From Flammeovirgaceae bacterium BBD 1991-12 (GTDB lineage Bacteria > Bacteroidota > Bacteroidia > Cytophagales > Cyclobacteriaceae): 39,501 bases of DNA. Position numbers and translations under genes: made by a program. This document shows, in pieces, positions 14,603 to 22,919 of this stretch; position 1 is the first letter of the stretch, and each line of letters opens with the position of its first letter. The DNA is taken from contig LYSV01000054.1 of assembly GCA_001657315.1 (NCBI GenBank), positions 1-39,501 of the forward strand, given 5' to 3'. Under the pieces are notes generated by a model. The model was not told where the DNA came from and searched no databases. It saw nothing but the letters and a program-made list of their open reading frames with translations.

Positions 14603-16072
14603 TTATCTGCTGTAATTTGGAGCTTCTCTGGTAATGAATACATCATGGGGATGACTCTCCTGAACGCCGGCAGCGGTGATCTTGACAAACCTTGCCTCCT
14701 GTAACTTTTCAATATTCGCCGCACCGCAGTATCCCATGCCTGCTCTCAGCCCTCCTACCAGTTGATAAAGTACCTCGGATACAAGGCCCTTGTAGTTGAC
14801 CCGGCCCACGATCCCTTCAGGTACCAGTTTTTTAATATCATCCTCAGCATCCTGAAAATACCGGTCTTTGGATCCATCTTCCATAGCTTCCAATGAACCC
14901 ATTCCGCGGTAGGATTTGAACTTACGGCCCTCATAAATGATCACCTCACCCGGGGCCTCTTCAGTTCCGGCAAGCAATGAACCGATCATTACGCTGCTTG
15001 CTCCACCTACCAGTGCCTTCACCACGTCGCCAGAAAAGCGTATACCTCCATCGGCAATAATCGGCACACCAGACCCTTTTATGGCCTTTGCCGATTCGTA
15101 AACCGCTGATAACTGGGGAACACCTACTCCGGCTATGACCCGTGTGGTACATATACTCCCTGGGCCCACACCCACCTTAATAGCGTCGGCCCCGGCAGCT
15201 GCCAAAGCCTCTGCCGCTTCTGCAGTAGCTATATTCCCCACTATCACTTCCATGTCCGGGTATTCGGTTTTTACCTTTTTGCAGGTATCGATCACCCCTT
15301 TGGAGTGCCCGTGAGCGGTATCTATACTTATGACGTCAGCTCCTGCATTTTTCAGCAGGTCGATCCTTTCCAGGATATCCGGTGTGACTCCAACCGCAGC
15401 ACCCACGCGTAACCGGCCATAGTCATCTTTGCAGGCGTTGGGTTTGTTCCTCTTCTTGAGTATATCCTTATAGGTGATAAGGCCCATCAGAATACCTTCT
15501 GCATTGACAATGGGGAGCTTCTCTATTCTGAATTCCTGCAGGATATCCTCTGCTTTTTCAAGATCTACGTCTTCCTGTGCCGTGATCAGATTTTCAGTGG
15601 TCATCACCTCCTTTATGGGTGTGGACATATTCTTGTGAAACCTAAGATCACGGTTGGTAATGATACCAATGAGCTTGTGTTTTTCGTTGACGACAGGGAT
15701 ACCACCTATTTTGTACTCCCTCATAATATTTTCGGCATCTTGCACATTGGAGTCGACATGCAGGGTTATCGGGTCCAGGATCATCCCACTTTGTGACCGC
15801 TTCACCTTACGTACCTGCTGCGCCTGCTGCTCCATGGTCATATTTTTATGGATAAATCCCAGCCCTCCTTCAAGCGCTATGGCAATAGCAAGATCTGACT
15901 CTGTAACTGTATCCATGGCCGCCGAGACCAGAGGAATATTCAGGCGGATATTCTTTGTCAGGAGAGTGGATGTATCTGTTTCCCTGGGAAGTATTTCTGA
16001 ATAACCTGGAAGAAGAAGCACGTCATCGTACGTAAGTGCTTCGTAAAGGAATTTTGAAGTGTCAAGCGACAT
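14603..16072 (-). CDS. guaB: Inosine-5'-monophosphate dehydrogenase
   Basis: 489-residue IMPDH, which oxidises IMP to XMP with NAD+, the committed step of guanine nucleotide synthesis, in the cytosol. The TIM barrel begins with [19 protein letters not shown], is interrupted by two CBS domains (about 95-150 and 157-212), and carries the catalytic loop [11 protein letters not shown] with Cys308. IMP-binding glycine loops ([21 protein letters not shown]) are intact. Length is standard. It is a single-gene unit, divergent from rlpA. A TTTT-N19-TAGTTTTG promoter is visible, and a 9-bp inverted repeat covers the expected transcription start and abuts the ATG. Confidence 0.98.
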   Translation of the reverse strand: MSLDTSKFLYEALTYDDVLLLPGYSEILPRETDTSTLLTKNIRLNIPLVSAAMDTVTESDLAIAIALEGGLGFIHKNMTMEQQAQQVRKVKRSQSGMILDPITLHVDSNVQDAENIMREYKIGGIPVVNEKHKLIGIITNRDLRFHKNMSTPIKEVMTTENLITAQEDVDLEKAEDILQEFRIEKLPIVNAEGILMGLITYKDILKKRNKPNACKDDYGRLRVGAAVGVTPDILERIDLLKNAGADVISIDTAHGHSKGVIDTCKKVKTEYPDMEVIVGNIATAEAAEALAAAGADAIKVGVGPGSICTTRVIAGVGVPQLSAVYESAKAIKGSGVPIIADGGIRFSGDVVKALVGGASSVMIGSLLAGTEEAPGEVIIYEGRKFKSYRGMGSLEAMEDGSKDRYFQDAEDDIKKLVPEGIVGRVNYKGLVSEVLYQLVGGLRAGMGYCGAANIEKLQEARFVKITAAGVQESHPHDVFITREAPNYSR

Positions 16073-16099
16073 GGCAAATAAGCGTTAATGTTATTTGCC
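16073..16099 (-). promoter_or_regulatory. Inverted repeat abutting the guaB start codon
   Basis: GGCAAATAA and TTATTTGCC (9-bp arms, 16073-16081 and 16091-16099, 9-nt centre) are perfect inverted copies. The inner arm touches the ATG directly. The outer arm lies where the promoter predicts transcription to begin (about 16097), a classic operator position. If transcription starts further upstream, the same sequence would be a leader hairpin masking the start codon. Confidence 0.5.
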
Positions 16100-16102
16100 G
16101 GG

Positions 16103-16133
16103 CAAAACTAAATATAACAGTCCAGATAAAAAA
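16103..16133 (-). promoter_or_regulatory. guaB promoter
   Basis: Minus strand TTTT (16133-16130), 19-bp spacer, TAGTTTTG (16110-16103): the -7 box matches TAnnTTTG fully and the -33 matches three of four bases of TTTG. The predicted start falls about 25 nt before the ATG. Confidence 0.5.
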
Positions 16134-16216
16134 CGTAATGCAGGAAAAGAATTTCCCGTCTGTTTCGTTAGATGAACTGTGCTAATAGAGGCTGCTGACG
16201 TACTTGACTTTGTGAA

Positions 16217-16582
16217 ATGATGATGACTCTCCCAATACTGCTGATAATGTTCTATGGTAGCCCTCTTTCTGCCCGGCAGATGCCGGTAGAGGGTAAGGCT
16301 TCATATTATGCTGATCACTTTGTGGGAAAGCGAACAGCCAGTGGAGTTCCTTATGATCGCAATAAAATGACCGCGGCACACCAGACGTTGCCTTTCGGAA
16401 CAAAAGTGAGGGTAACCAACCTAAGCAATGGCAGAGAGGTGATAGTGACCATAAACGACCGTGGCCCGTTTGTGAAGGGCAGAATAATAGATGTTTCCCG
16501 GGCTGCCGCTCAAAAGCTGGATTTCATAAAGCAGGGGATAACGGATGTTTCCATAGCCGTAGTGGAAACCGGAGATATGTAA
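16217..16582 (+). CDS. rlpA: RlpA-like double-psi beta-barrel protein (septal/wall lytic transglycosylase family)
   Basis: 121-residue exported protein with a signal peptide (residues 1-20, MMMTLPILLIMFYGSPLSAR) and a compact RlpA double-psi beta-barrel: EGKASYYADHFVGKRTASG near the start and TINDRGPFVKGRIIDVSRAAA (80-98) with the conserved Asp81. RlpA proteins bind or cleave denuded glycan strands of peptidoglycan. This copy has no SPOR domain and no lipobox, so it is the minimal secreted form. The start is a run of three in-frame ATG codons; the first is taken. It is divergent from guaB and convergent with the MORN gene. Confidence 0.9.
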   Translation: MMMTLPILLIMFYGSPLSARQMPVEGKASYYADHFVGKRTASGVPYDRNKMTAAHQTLPFGTKVRVTNLSNGREVIVTINDRGPFVKGRIIDVSRAAAQKLDFIKQGITDVSIAVVETGDM

Positions 16583-16600
16583 ACTTTTTCCTGAAAGGCC

Positions 16601-17425
16601 TCAGTGCCCTTTATTCTCAACAGCGAGACTCATCTGCCGTTGTGTGATGTATGGACTACCCAGTTTGGTTGTTCCTTTGGCGATAATATTAAATTCTTCC
16701 CTAACGGCATATCCCGGAAGTAAGTTAAAGGTGATTTCTCCCACACCTGTTCTGGGAGAGTAGATATTTTCCATTTCATCTACCATACACCCGTTCTCAT
16801 CGAGTGTGCCGTGGTAAAACGCTACATCCTTCATCTTCTCAGACATGGAAAACCTGATAATGTATTGATTGTTAACAGACAACTGATCATCAATTTCGAT
16901 CTCAATAGCAGGGTACTGCTTTTTTCTTTTGCCATTCAGTAAATATTCCATAAGGCCCTGACAAGGACTACTATAGTAATAGGGTACTTCAGCCATAAGA
17001 TTACCCTCCATACGATATTTTTCCCGGGTACCATGGATGTAACCATTGTGATACGGTGTGATCTGATATAGCTGACCTGACTGGTAGTATGTTTTTGCTT
17101 CTCCGTGTTTCACATTGTTCTCATAGGTGATTTCCTGCCGTAGCTGACCATTTTCATAGTAGCTTCTGGCTAATCCATGCCGCTTTCCATTCTTATATTC
17201 GATCTCTGTTTTCAAAGAACCGTCCTTTCTGTATTGAGTTACCAGACCATTTTTCCTGCTTTTCTTCTGCTTGTCTTGTTCAGCCGGAGTACATTGAGGT
17301 AGAATTCCAAGTAGCACAGGGATCAACCAGCCGTATAAAAACAGAATGGCAGTGGGTAAACCCGCTGAACCAGCGGCTATGATGCCGGAAACGTGACTAG
17401 AAGTATCTTGTAATGAACTCTTCAC
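16601..17425 (-). CDS. MORN_2-repeat protein, YwqK family
   Basis: 274 residues. A hydrophobic segment (about 24-43) ends LLGILPQC; Cys45 would be a lipoprotein Cys, but Gln before it is not a good lipobox, so a membrane anchor is equally possible. Residues 60-155 are four tandem MORN_2 units of exactly 24 residues (GLVTQYRKDGSLKTEIEY..., GLARSYYENGQLRQEITY..., and so on). The C-terminal 110 residues (AIEIEIDDQLSVNN...) have no recognised domain. YwqK-family proteins are often annotated as toxin-antitoxin associated, on weak grounds. The start overlaps the end of the PIN gene by 29 nt, suggesting one transcript with that pair. Real function unknown; the exact start is uncertain. Confidence 0.75.
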   Translation of the reverse strand: MKSSLQDTSSHVSGIIAAGSAGLPTAILFLYGWLIPVLLGILPQCTPAEQDKQKKSRKNGLVTQYRKDGSLKTEIEYKNGKRHGLARSYYENGQLRQEITYENNVKHGEAKTYYQSGQLYQITPYHNGYIHGTREKYRMEGNLMAEVPYYYSSPCQGLMEYLLNGKRKKQYPAIEIEIDDQLSVNNQYIIRFSMSEKMKDVAFYHGTLDENGCMVDEMENIYSPRTGVGEITFNLLPGYAVREEFNIIAKGTTKLGSPYITQRQMSLAVENKGH

Positions 17426-17810
17426 ATCTCAATACGTCTATCTCACTGAAATAAAAGTCTGACAAATCTTCTGTAATGATCACCTGACAGGATTTATCCA
17501 TAGCAGAATAGTACTGCAGTCCGTCTTCAAAATCGTGGGCCTGGGGGTCACTTAATGCCTGTTTTGTAATGCTTTCATTGATGGTACTTACCCTAATGTT
17601 CTTTGTCAGCAGATCAATCTTTTGTCTGGCTACCAGCTCACCGCTCTTTTTGGAGGCAAAGTAAAAAGCGATAGCAAGACATACCGGCGATGTATACAAT
17701 TCAAACTCATGGGTGTCCGACAAGCTGAGAATTCTGGCTGCATGGGTGAAAAGGGGGTACTCCTTGTTAAGAACAGCAATTACCACATTGGCATCCAGAA
17801 AAACTCTCAT
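17397..17810 (-). CDS. PIN-domain toxin (VapC-like ribonuclease)
   Basis: 137-residue PIN nuclease. The acidic residues expected for Mg2+-dependent RNA cleavage are present: Asp6 in MRVFLDANVVIAVL, the central DFEDGLQYYSA (D93/E95/D96) and ITEDLSDF (D115/D118). Length is typical of VapC toxins. The start overlaps the stop of the upstream antitoxin gene as ATGA (17807-17810), the usual arrangement of a toxin-antitoxin operon with antitoxin first. Likely target is RNA (often initiator tRNA or rRNA in the family), not shown here. Confidence 0.88.
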   Translation of the reverse strand: MRVFLDANVVIAVLNKEYPLFTHAARILSLSDTHEFELYTSPVCLAIAFYFASKKSGELVARQKIDLLTKNIRVSTINESITKQALSDPQAHDFEDGLQYYSAMDKSCQVIITEDLSDFYFSEIDVLRCEEFITRYF

Positions 17811-18058
17811 TTTTTGGATTTGAAGTATTCGCTTTTTGTACTTTTTCTGGAGCGTCTTTTGTATACAGCTTCACCTTCGGCAACCTGAAATACCCAATCG
17901 GAAATGGGAAGCTCTTCAAGGTTCTTGTATTCTCCCGTGGTGATGCGACGGTAGAGGAACTCCGTTAGCCTGGAAAGGCTTATATTATTGGCTGCCGCGA
18001 AAGCTTTGGCCTTGCCTATGACCTCTTTATCGAAATGTAGTGTAACCTTGGCATCCAT
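17807..18058 (-). CDS. DUF6364-family antitoxin, ribbon-helix-helix-like
   Basis: 83-residue protein beginning MDAKVTLHFDKEVIGKAKAFAAANNISLSRLTEFLYR, the pattern of a ribbon-helix-helix DNA-binding module (a beta strand, then two helices). A variable middle (EELPISDWVFQV) and a very basic tail (KRRSRKSTKSEYFKSKK) follow, the former probably contacting the toxin. DUF6364 proteins are known as partners of PIN toxins. The gene precedes the toxin with a 4-nt overlap. The promoter carries paired TTACGT sites, a good candidate for autorepression. Confidence 0.85.
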   Translation of the reverse strand: MDAKVTLHFDKEVIGKAKAFAAANNISLSRLTEFLYRRITTGEYKNLEELPISDWVFQVAEGEAVYKRRSRKSTKSEYFKSKK

Positions 18059-18105
18059 TTTTTATTCTTTACGTCAAAAATAAAAAAAAATTACGTGAAT
18101 AAAAA
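18059..18105 (-). promoter_or_regulatory. Toxin-antitoxin promoter with paired TTACGT operator boxes
   Basis: On the minus strand TTTT (18105-18102), 19 bp and TATTTTTG (18082-18075) make a good promoter. Two direct copies of TTACGT (plus-strand 18069-18074 and 18091-18096), exactly 22 bp apart (two helical turns), flank the -7 box. TTTTTATTC (18059-18067) and GAATAAAAA (18097-18105) form a 9-bp inverted repeat around the set. Spacing and place suit autorepression by the RHH-like antitoxin. Confidence 0.55.
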
Positions 18106-18161
18106 TAATGCATTACTTTAATTTACCTTTCTGCCTTCGTTTACCATTGGCATGAATGAAA

Positions 18162-18169
18162 TATATTTG
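18162..18169 (+). promoter_or_regulatory. Candidate -7 box TATATTTG for pnuC
   Basis: TATATTTG fits TAnnTTTG, with TTTA (18140-18143) near the right distance upstream. If real, transcription starts near 18175, which rules out the first ATG of the frame (18152). Confidence 0.35.
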
Positions 18170-18178
18170 TGCCCGACC

Positions 18179-18790
18179 ATGGAAGAAGTATTTAACAGCA
18201 TGACAGGGTACCTGTCACAGATTGATTTCCTCGAAGCGTCTGGTCTCATTTTTGGTCTTCTGGCGGTGTATTTCCTCATTCGCGAAAATATTATGACTTG
18301 GCCAGCTGGAATAGCCTATGTCCTGGTGTCTTTTGTAATTTTTGGCAGGGAAAAACTGTATGCAGATTTTGGACTGCATATAGTATTTCTTATCCTCAAT
18401 ATCTACGGCTGGTGGTTCTGGAAGAACGGAAGTACTAATGAAGAAGACGAAGTTCATATAACCAAAACCCCCAAAACCATTTTGGTCGGTCTCTGGATGG
18501 GGTCTTTCATAGGAGTATTCGTCATGGGGTTCCTGCTGAGTAACTACACGGATGCATCGCTACCCTATTGGGACAGCTCTACCACCGTTTTAAGCCTTAC
18601 AGGTATGTGGCTGACGGCACGTAAAAAAATAGAAAACTGGCATTTCTGGTTTCTGGTGGATATGCTGGCCACAGGAATATATTTTTATAAAGGCATTTAT
18701 TTTTATGCTACGCTGTACCTTATCTATATAGGCATGGCAATTATGGGATTTATGGCATGGAAGAGAACGATGAAATTGCAGACGGTATAA
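18179..18790 (+). CDS. pnuC: PnuC-family nicotinamide riboside transporter
   Basis: About 203-residue integral membrane protein of the PnuC family, which facilitates entry of a vitamin that is then trapped by phosphorylation. It has seven or so hydrophobic helices, the signature NIYGWWFWKNG (WxxW substrate-site motif) after the third, and a W-rich second half (RKKIENWHFWFLVDM). The frame is open from ATG 18152; 18179 is chosen because a candidate -7 box lies between them, and ATG 18200 (MTGYLSQIDFLEASG) is also plausible. The next gene, overlapping by 34 nt, encodes a nicotinamide-riboside-kinase-like ATPase, which points to NR rather than thiamine or riboflavin as substrate. Confidence 0.92.
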   Translation: MEEVFNSMTGYLSQIDFLEASGLIFGLLAVYFLIRENIMTWPAGIAYVLVSFVIFGREKLYADFGLHIVFLILNIYGWWFWKNGSTNEEDEVHITKTPKTILVGLWMGSFIGVFVMGFLLSNYTDASLPYWDSSTTVLSLTGMWLTARKKIENWHFWFLVDMLATGIYFYKGIYFYATLYLIYIGMAIMGFMAWKRTMKLQTV

Positions 18791-19317
18791 AAAAGGTGGT
18801 GCTCATAGGCCCGGAATGCACTGGCAAAACAACACTGGCGAGATCCCTGGCTGAATATTATGGTACCACATGGGTTCCTGAGTACGCCAGAGAGTATATT
18901 GACGCTTTGAGCAGGCCGTACAGTGAAGAGGATCTTCTTTCAATAGCAAAGGGACAGCTGGCCATAGAAGATGAGCTTGCATTACGGGCCAACAGGGTAC
19001 TCATATGTGATACTGATCTTCTTGTTATAAAAGTGTGGCAGGAACACCGGTTTGGCAAATGCTATCCGGAGATCGGAGAGTGGATCCAATCCCGATACTA
19101 TGATCTGTACCTGCTCATGCATGCTGATATACCCTGGGATGATGATCCTCAACGGGAAAACCCTCATCTCCGGGATTATTTTTTTGATATTTTCAAGAAA
19201 GAACTGAAAAGGAAGGGTGCAAATCTCATGGAGATAAATGGAGATTTCTCCAAAAGAAAACATGCTGCCATCATGGCTATTGACGACCTGCTGAAAAACG
19301 ATCAATGGGTACCTTGA
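18757..19317 (+). CDS. NadR-like ribosylnicotinamide kinase (AAA/P-loop domain only)
   Basis: 186-residue P-loop kinase resembling the C-terminal kinase domain of NadR. Walker A is GPECTGKT (18-25), followed by WVPEYAREYID, LICDTDLLV and the DIPWDDDPQREN lid region typical of the family. It would phosphorylate nicotinamide riboside to NMN, trapping what PnuC imports. The DNA-binding and adenylyltransferase parts of full NadR are absent, so NMN adenylation must come from elsewhere. The 34-nt overlap with pnuC shows that the two are made together. It is convergent with the M16 protease gene. Confidence 0.9.
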   Translation: MEENDEIADGIKKVVLIGPECTGKTTLARSLAEYYGTTWVPEYAREYIDALSRPYSEEDLLSIAKGQLAIEDELALRANRVLICDTDLLVIKVWQEHRFGKCYPEIGEWIQSRYYDLYLLMHADIPWDDDPQRENPHLRDYFFDIFKKELKRKGANLMEINGDFSKRKHAAIMAIDDLLKNDQWVP

Positions 19318-19342
19318 AGGTGTTTTCGCTTTGTTGCTACTA

Positions 19343-22159
19343 CTATTCCCCGGGCATCAGCACCACCTTTATATAGTTGTCTTCCTTCAAATAGTGGTTA
19401 GCCGCTGTTTGAAGATCATCTGAGGTGAGGCGCTCGATCTGATCTTCATATTGGTAAAATCCACTGAGATCGCTACCGTTAAAGTAATATGCCTGAAGGC
19501 TATTGAGCCAGTATTTGTTTTTCTTCAGGTTGTCCTTCCTTGCTCTTTTCTGTCCCTCTTTTACCTTTTTGAGGTCTTCTTCGCCTACTCCTTCTGATTT
19601 GATCTTTGTAATTTCATCAAACACAGCGGTCACGAGCTCGTTCACATTCTCCGGACCACAGGGGAAGCTTACAGTAAAGGCGTAGCTTTCATAGGGATAC
19701 TTTGAAACATTGGCGCGGGCACCCACACCGTACACTCCTCCCTTTTCTTCTCTCAGTATCTCTATCAGTTTATTGGTCAGATGCTCACTCAGGGATTTAA
19801 GGTGATAGTTACTTTCCTTTTCATAGGGCTTTTCACCCGTGAAGGATATCGTGACCATACTCTTTTGATCCGTACCTCTTTTTACAATTTCATCCACCAC
19901 ACCTTTCGGTGGCCTTACCCCAAGGTCCTTCCATTTCTCACGGGATTGTTTTGAGGGCAAACTGCCTAAATAGGTCTCCAGTAATGGTATTAATTCTTCC
20001 TCATTGAAGCTGCCAACAATAAAAAATGTGAAATCAGCAGCATCTGAAAACCGCTCCTGATATATTTCAAATGTTCTGTCATGATTTATCTTATCGAGAT
20101 CCTCAGCTTTGGGGAATCCCTCTGCCCTTGGGTGATTGTCTGACAATATTTTACTTAGCTGGTCAGCGTAGTAAAACTGAGGGTTGGACATCAGATTTTG
20201 AAGCAGCATCCTGTTTTTGGATTTGAAGGATTCGAAAGCCTCCGGGTCCTTCCGGGGAGCAGTAAAGTACAGGTGGGTCAGCTGCAGCATGGTTTCCACG
20301 TCCTGGGGCGAGGTGCTGCCGCTTATTCCCTCAGAAAGCCCACCAATGTATGGGCTTACACTTACCGTTTTACCGGAGAGCATTTTCCGGATGTCTGTAG
20401 GAGAGAATTCCTTTACACCAGATTCACTGACTATACCGGCCGCATTTCCTGCTGACTCGTCATCTTCAATGTTGTAAAGTGATTTGCCTCCAAAACTGAA
20501 AGCTGTCATCAGTATTTCATCATTTTTGAAATCCGTGGGTTTGAGCACTACCTTTACCCCGTTTGAAAGGGTAATTTCTGAAGCTTCTACGGTTTTTAAC
20601 AATGTGGTTTTCTCTACCTTACCAGGAGTTGGCAGCTCTTCCATGAACGAAGTGGCGATCAATTTATCTTCATAAGGAGTGATCCTGGCTAATGTAGCCT
20701 CTCTAAGCATCTTCCTTACTTCCTCCTCAGTAGGCATGATCACTTCTTCCTTCTCTGGCCCTGTGATTACAATGACCCTGTTGGACTTACTTACCCATTG
20801 CTTACCCAACCGATTGACCTCTTCAAGGGTGATCTCAGGTAATACTTTTTTATAAAATTCATATTCAAAGGCAATGCCGGGTATGGGTTCCTGCGTAAGA
20901 AAATTTCTGATGTACTCACCGGCATACCGGTCAGATTCTGTCTTGTCCGATTCCAGGAACGCCTTTTCCATGGCCTTGAGCATTACCTTTTTATAGCGCT
21001 CCAGCTCACCCTCGGTAAATCCGAAACGTTTGGCTCTCTCATTTTCCATCACAATGGCCTTGAGCCCTTTTTTTATACCATCTTCCCCGACTACAGCAAA
21101 GGATGAATAGTTGCTTTTGGTCCGGACCATGCTTCCGTAGCTGGCACTTCCGTAGAAAAACGGAGGATCGGCTGATTGTTTTAACTCATCTAACCGCTGA
21201 TTGAGCATTCCGGTATACAACCGGTAGGATACATCCCGTCTGAAGTCTTCGTAGGTAGTTGTCTCCTTGTTTTGCTGCTTGTAGACCAATTGTATCTGGG
21301 TAAAGGCCGCTTCCTTATCCGTGACCACACTAATGAAGGTCTGATCATGATCAGGCACTTCAAAGTATTTCCTTTCTCTCCTGGTTTCCGGTGGCTGTAT
21401 CCTGTTGAAACGTTTTTTTATTTTTTTCTCCATTTCATCAGGATCTATGTCACCTACAGCAATTACAGCCATCAGGTCCGGCCGGTACCAATCTTTGTAA
21501 AACCGCTTCAGTGTTTCATACCTGAAATTTTCGAGTACCTCCTTTTTTCCAATAGGGAGCCGGTCAGCATAACGTGAATCCTTGAACATAACGGGGAACC
21601 ACTCATCGCGCATACGCTGGTTAGCGCCCTGACCAAGACGCCACTCTTCCAGTACCACACCTCTTTCCTTATCGATCTCTTCATTGGCCAGCTCAATGTT
21701 ATGCGCCCAGTCTTCCAGAACGGTAAGGCCCTTGTTCAGTATTTCTTCATCATCTGATGGGATGGGTAGGATATATACAGTTTCATCGAAGCTGGTATAG
21801 GCATTCAGGTCGGCACCAAACTTCACCCCCACGGACTGCAGATAATTCACCAACTCATTTTTTTTGAAGTTTTTAGTACCGTTGAACGCCATATGCTCCA
21901 TAAAATGAGCCAAACCCTGCTGATCTTCCTCCTCCAGTACAGAACCTGCATTAAGGACAAGCCTGAGCTCGACCTTATCTTCCGGTTTTTCGTTCTTTCT
22001 GATATAATAGGTGAGACCGTTTTTCAACTGTCCGATACGCACATCGGGGTCGACTGGTAACGGATCTTTGAGTTGGGCGTTGACAAGGCCTTCCTGTGCC
22101 CATACAGTTGAGACGAATAGTGTAAAAACGATCGAAAAGGAAAAACGAACTCTATGCAT
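19343..22159 (-). CDS. M16-family zinc metallopeptidase (pitrilysin/PqqL-like), exported
   Basis: 938 residues with a signal peptide (MHRVRFSFSIVFTLFVSTVWAQ) and two M16 halves. The N-terminal half holds the zinc motif HFMEH (85-89) and the distal acidic residue in the block ERGVVLEEW. The C-terminal half (from about residue 540, VEASEITLSNGVKVVLK) lacks the motif, as usual, and closes the chamber. Length matches the fused 900-residue periplasmic form common in Bacteroidota. Likely role is degradation of peptides in the periplasm. It is a single-gene unit: convergent with the NR kinase and 100 bp after lspA. No clear promoter was found in the gap. Confidence 0.95.
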   Translation of the reverse strand: MHRVRFSFSIVFTLFVSTVWAQEGLVNAQLKDPLPVDPDVRIGQLKNGLTYYIRKNEKPEDKVELRLVLNAGSVLEEEDQQGLAHFMEHMAFNGTKNFKKNELVNYLQSVGVKFGADLNAYTSFDETVYILPIPSDDEEILNKGLTVLEDWAHNIELANEEIDKERGVVLEEWRLGQGANQRMRDEWFPVMFKDSRYADRLPIGKKEVLENFRYETLKRFYKDWYRPDLMAVIAVGDIDPDEMEKKIKKRFNRIQPPETRRERKYFEVPDHDQTFISVVTDKEAAFTQIQLVYKQQNKETTTYEDFRRDVSYRLYTGMLNQRLDELKQSADPPFFYGSASYGSMVRTKSNYSSFAVVGEDGIKKGLKAIVMENERAKRFGFTEGELERYKKVMLKAMEKAFLESDKTESDRYAGEYIRNFLTQEPIPGIAFEYEFYKKVLPEITLEEVNRLGKQWVSKSNRVIVITGPEKEEVIMPTEEEVRKMLREATLARITPYEDKLIATSFMEELPTPGKVEKTTLLKTVEASEITLSNGVKVVLKPTDFKNDEILMTAFSFGGKSLYNIEDDESAGNAAGIVSESGVKEFSPTDIRKMLSGKTVSVSPYIGGLSEGISGSTSPQDVETMLQLTHLYFTAPRKDPEAFESFKSKNRMLLQNLMSNPQFYYADQLSKILSDNHPRAEGFPKAEDLDKINHDRTFEIYQERFSDAADFTFFIVGSFNEEELIPLLETYLGSLPSKQSREKWKDLGVRPPKGVVDEIVKRGTDQKSMVTISFTGEKPYEKESNYHLKSLSEHLTNKLIEILREEKGGVYGVGARANVSKYPYESYAFTVSFPCGPENVNELVTAVFDEITKIKSEGVGEEDLKKVKEGQKRARKDNLKKNKYWLNSLQAYYFNGSDLSGFYQYEDQIERLTSDDLQTAANHYLKEDNYIKVVLMPGE

Positions 22160-22259
22160 ACCTGATTGCAGTTTGGATTAGCGGGTCTGTTGGATTAATA
22201 ACCCGTAAATAGCAATCCGGTCTGGTTTATTACAAGAAAAATCGATCTTTTTATCCTGA

Positions 22260-22913
22260 TCAGGACGTGATCAATTGGTCTGTATTCTCCGAAGAAGCTG
22301 TAACCGCTTGGTCCGTTGTGGCTTCAGACGGACTCTTTTGCTTGAAAAACTTCTTCTGGAAGATCAGTATCAGTACCACTCCTATGAAAATAGATGAATC
22401 GGCTATATTGAATACCGGGCTAAAAAAAAGAAAATAATCACCTCCTATTACAGGGACCCACTCAGGATAATACCCGTCAAACAAAGGAAAAAACAACATA
22501 TCGATCACCTGACCATGGAACCATGGAGTAGGTGAATCGGCCGGGGCGTTATTCAGCAGAACTCCATAAAATGTGCTGTCGATAACGTTACCTACCGCAC
22601 CTCCCAGAATGAGTCCCATGCACCACAGAAGACCTGGTTTGGCCTTATGGCGATACAGGTATATGATGTAGTATGCAATACCTACCATAGCTCCCAGCCG
22701 GAAAAGAGTAAGCAGAAGTTTTCCAAACTCATGACTCCATTTTAAGCCAAAGGCCATTCCCGGGTTTAATAAATAATGTAGTTTGAACCAGTCACCAATG
22801 ACGTTGATCTCCCCCATAGTACCCATTTCCATATTGAAATGAACCAACAACTTGGATGCCTGATCAATGATGATTACCACCACAGCCAACATAAAATATT
22901 TATACAACTTCAT
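22260..22913 (-). CDS. lspA: Lipoprotein signal peptidase (signal peptidase II)
   Basis: 217-residue inner-membrane aspartyl protease that removes signal peptides from lipidated prolipoproteins. It has four hydrophobic helices. The catalytic aspartates are in GNVIDSTFYG (D112) and FNIADSSIFIG (D172), and the conserved Asp17 in IIIDQASK and the LNPGMAFG motif (49-56) are also present. The extra loop around 120-165 and the Ser/Thr-rich tail make it longer than the E. coli enzyme (164) but usual for Bacteroidota. It follows ileS by 6 nt, a classic ileS-lspA pair, and would serve the several lipoproteins encoded here. Confidence 0.97.
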   Translation of the reverse strand: MKLYKYFMLAVVVIIIDQASKLLVHFNMEMGTMGEINVIGDWFKLHYLLNPGMAFGLKWSHEFGKLLLTLFRLGAMVGIAYYIIYLYRHKAKPGLLWCMGLILGGAVGNVIDSTFYGVLLNNAPADSPTPWFHGQVIDMLFFPLFDGYYPEWVPVIGGDYFLFFSPVFNIADSSIFIGVVLILIFQKKFFKQKSPSEATTDQAVTASSENTDQLITS

Positions 22914-22919
22914 TGAGAC

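Noticed and set aside
18059-18178. Riboswitch (TPP or NAD-type) before pnuC
   Set aside because: The divergent gap is too short after allowing for the toxin-antitoxin promoter, and no conserved riboswitch core was recognised.
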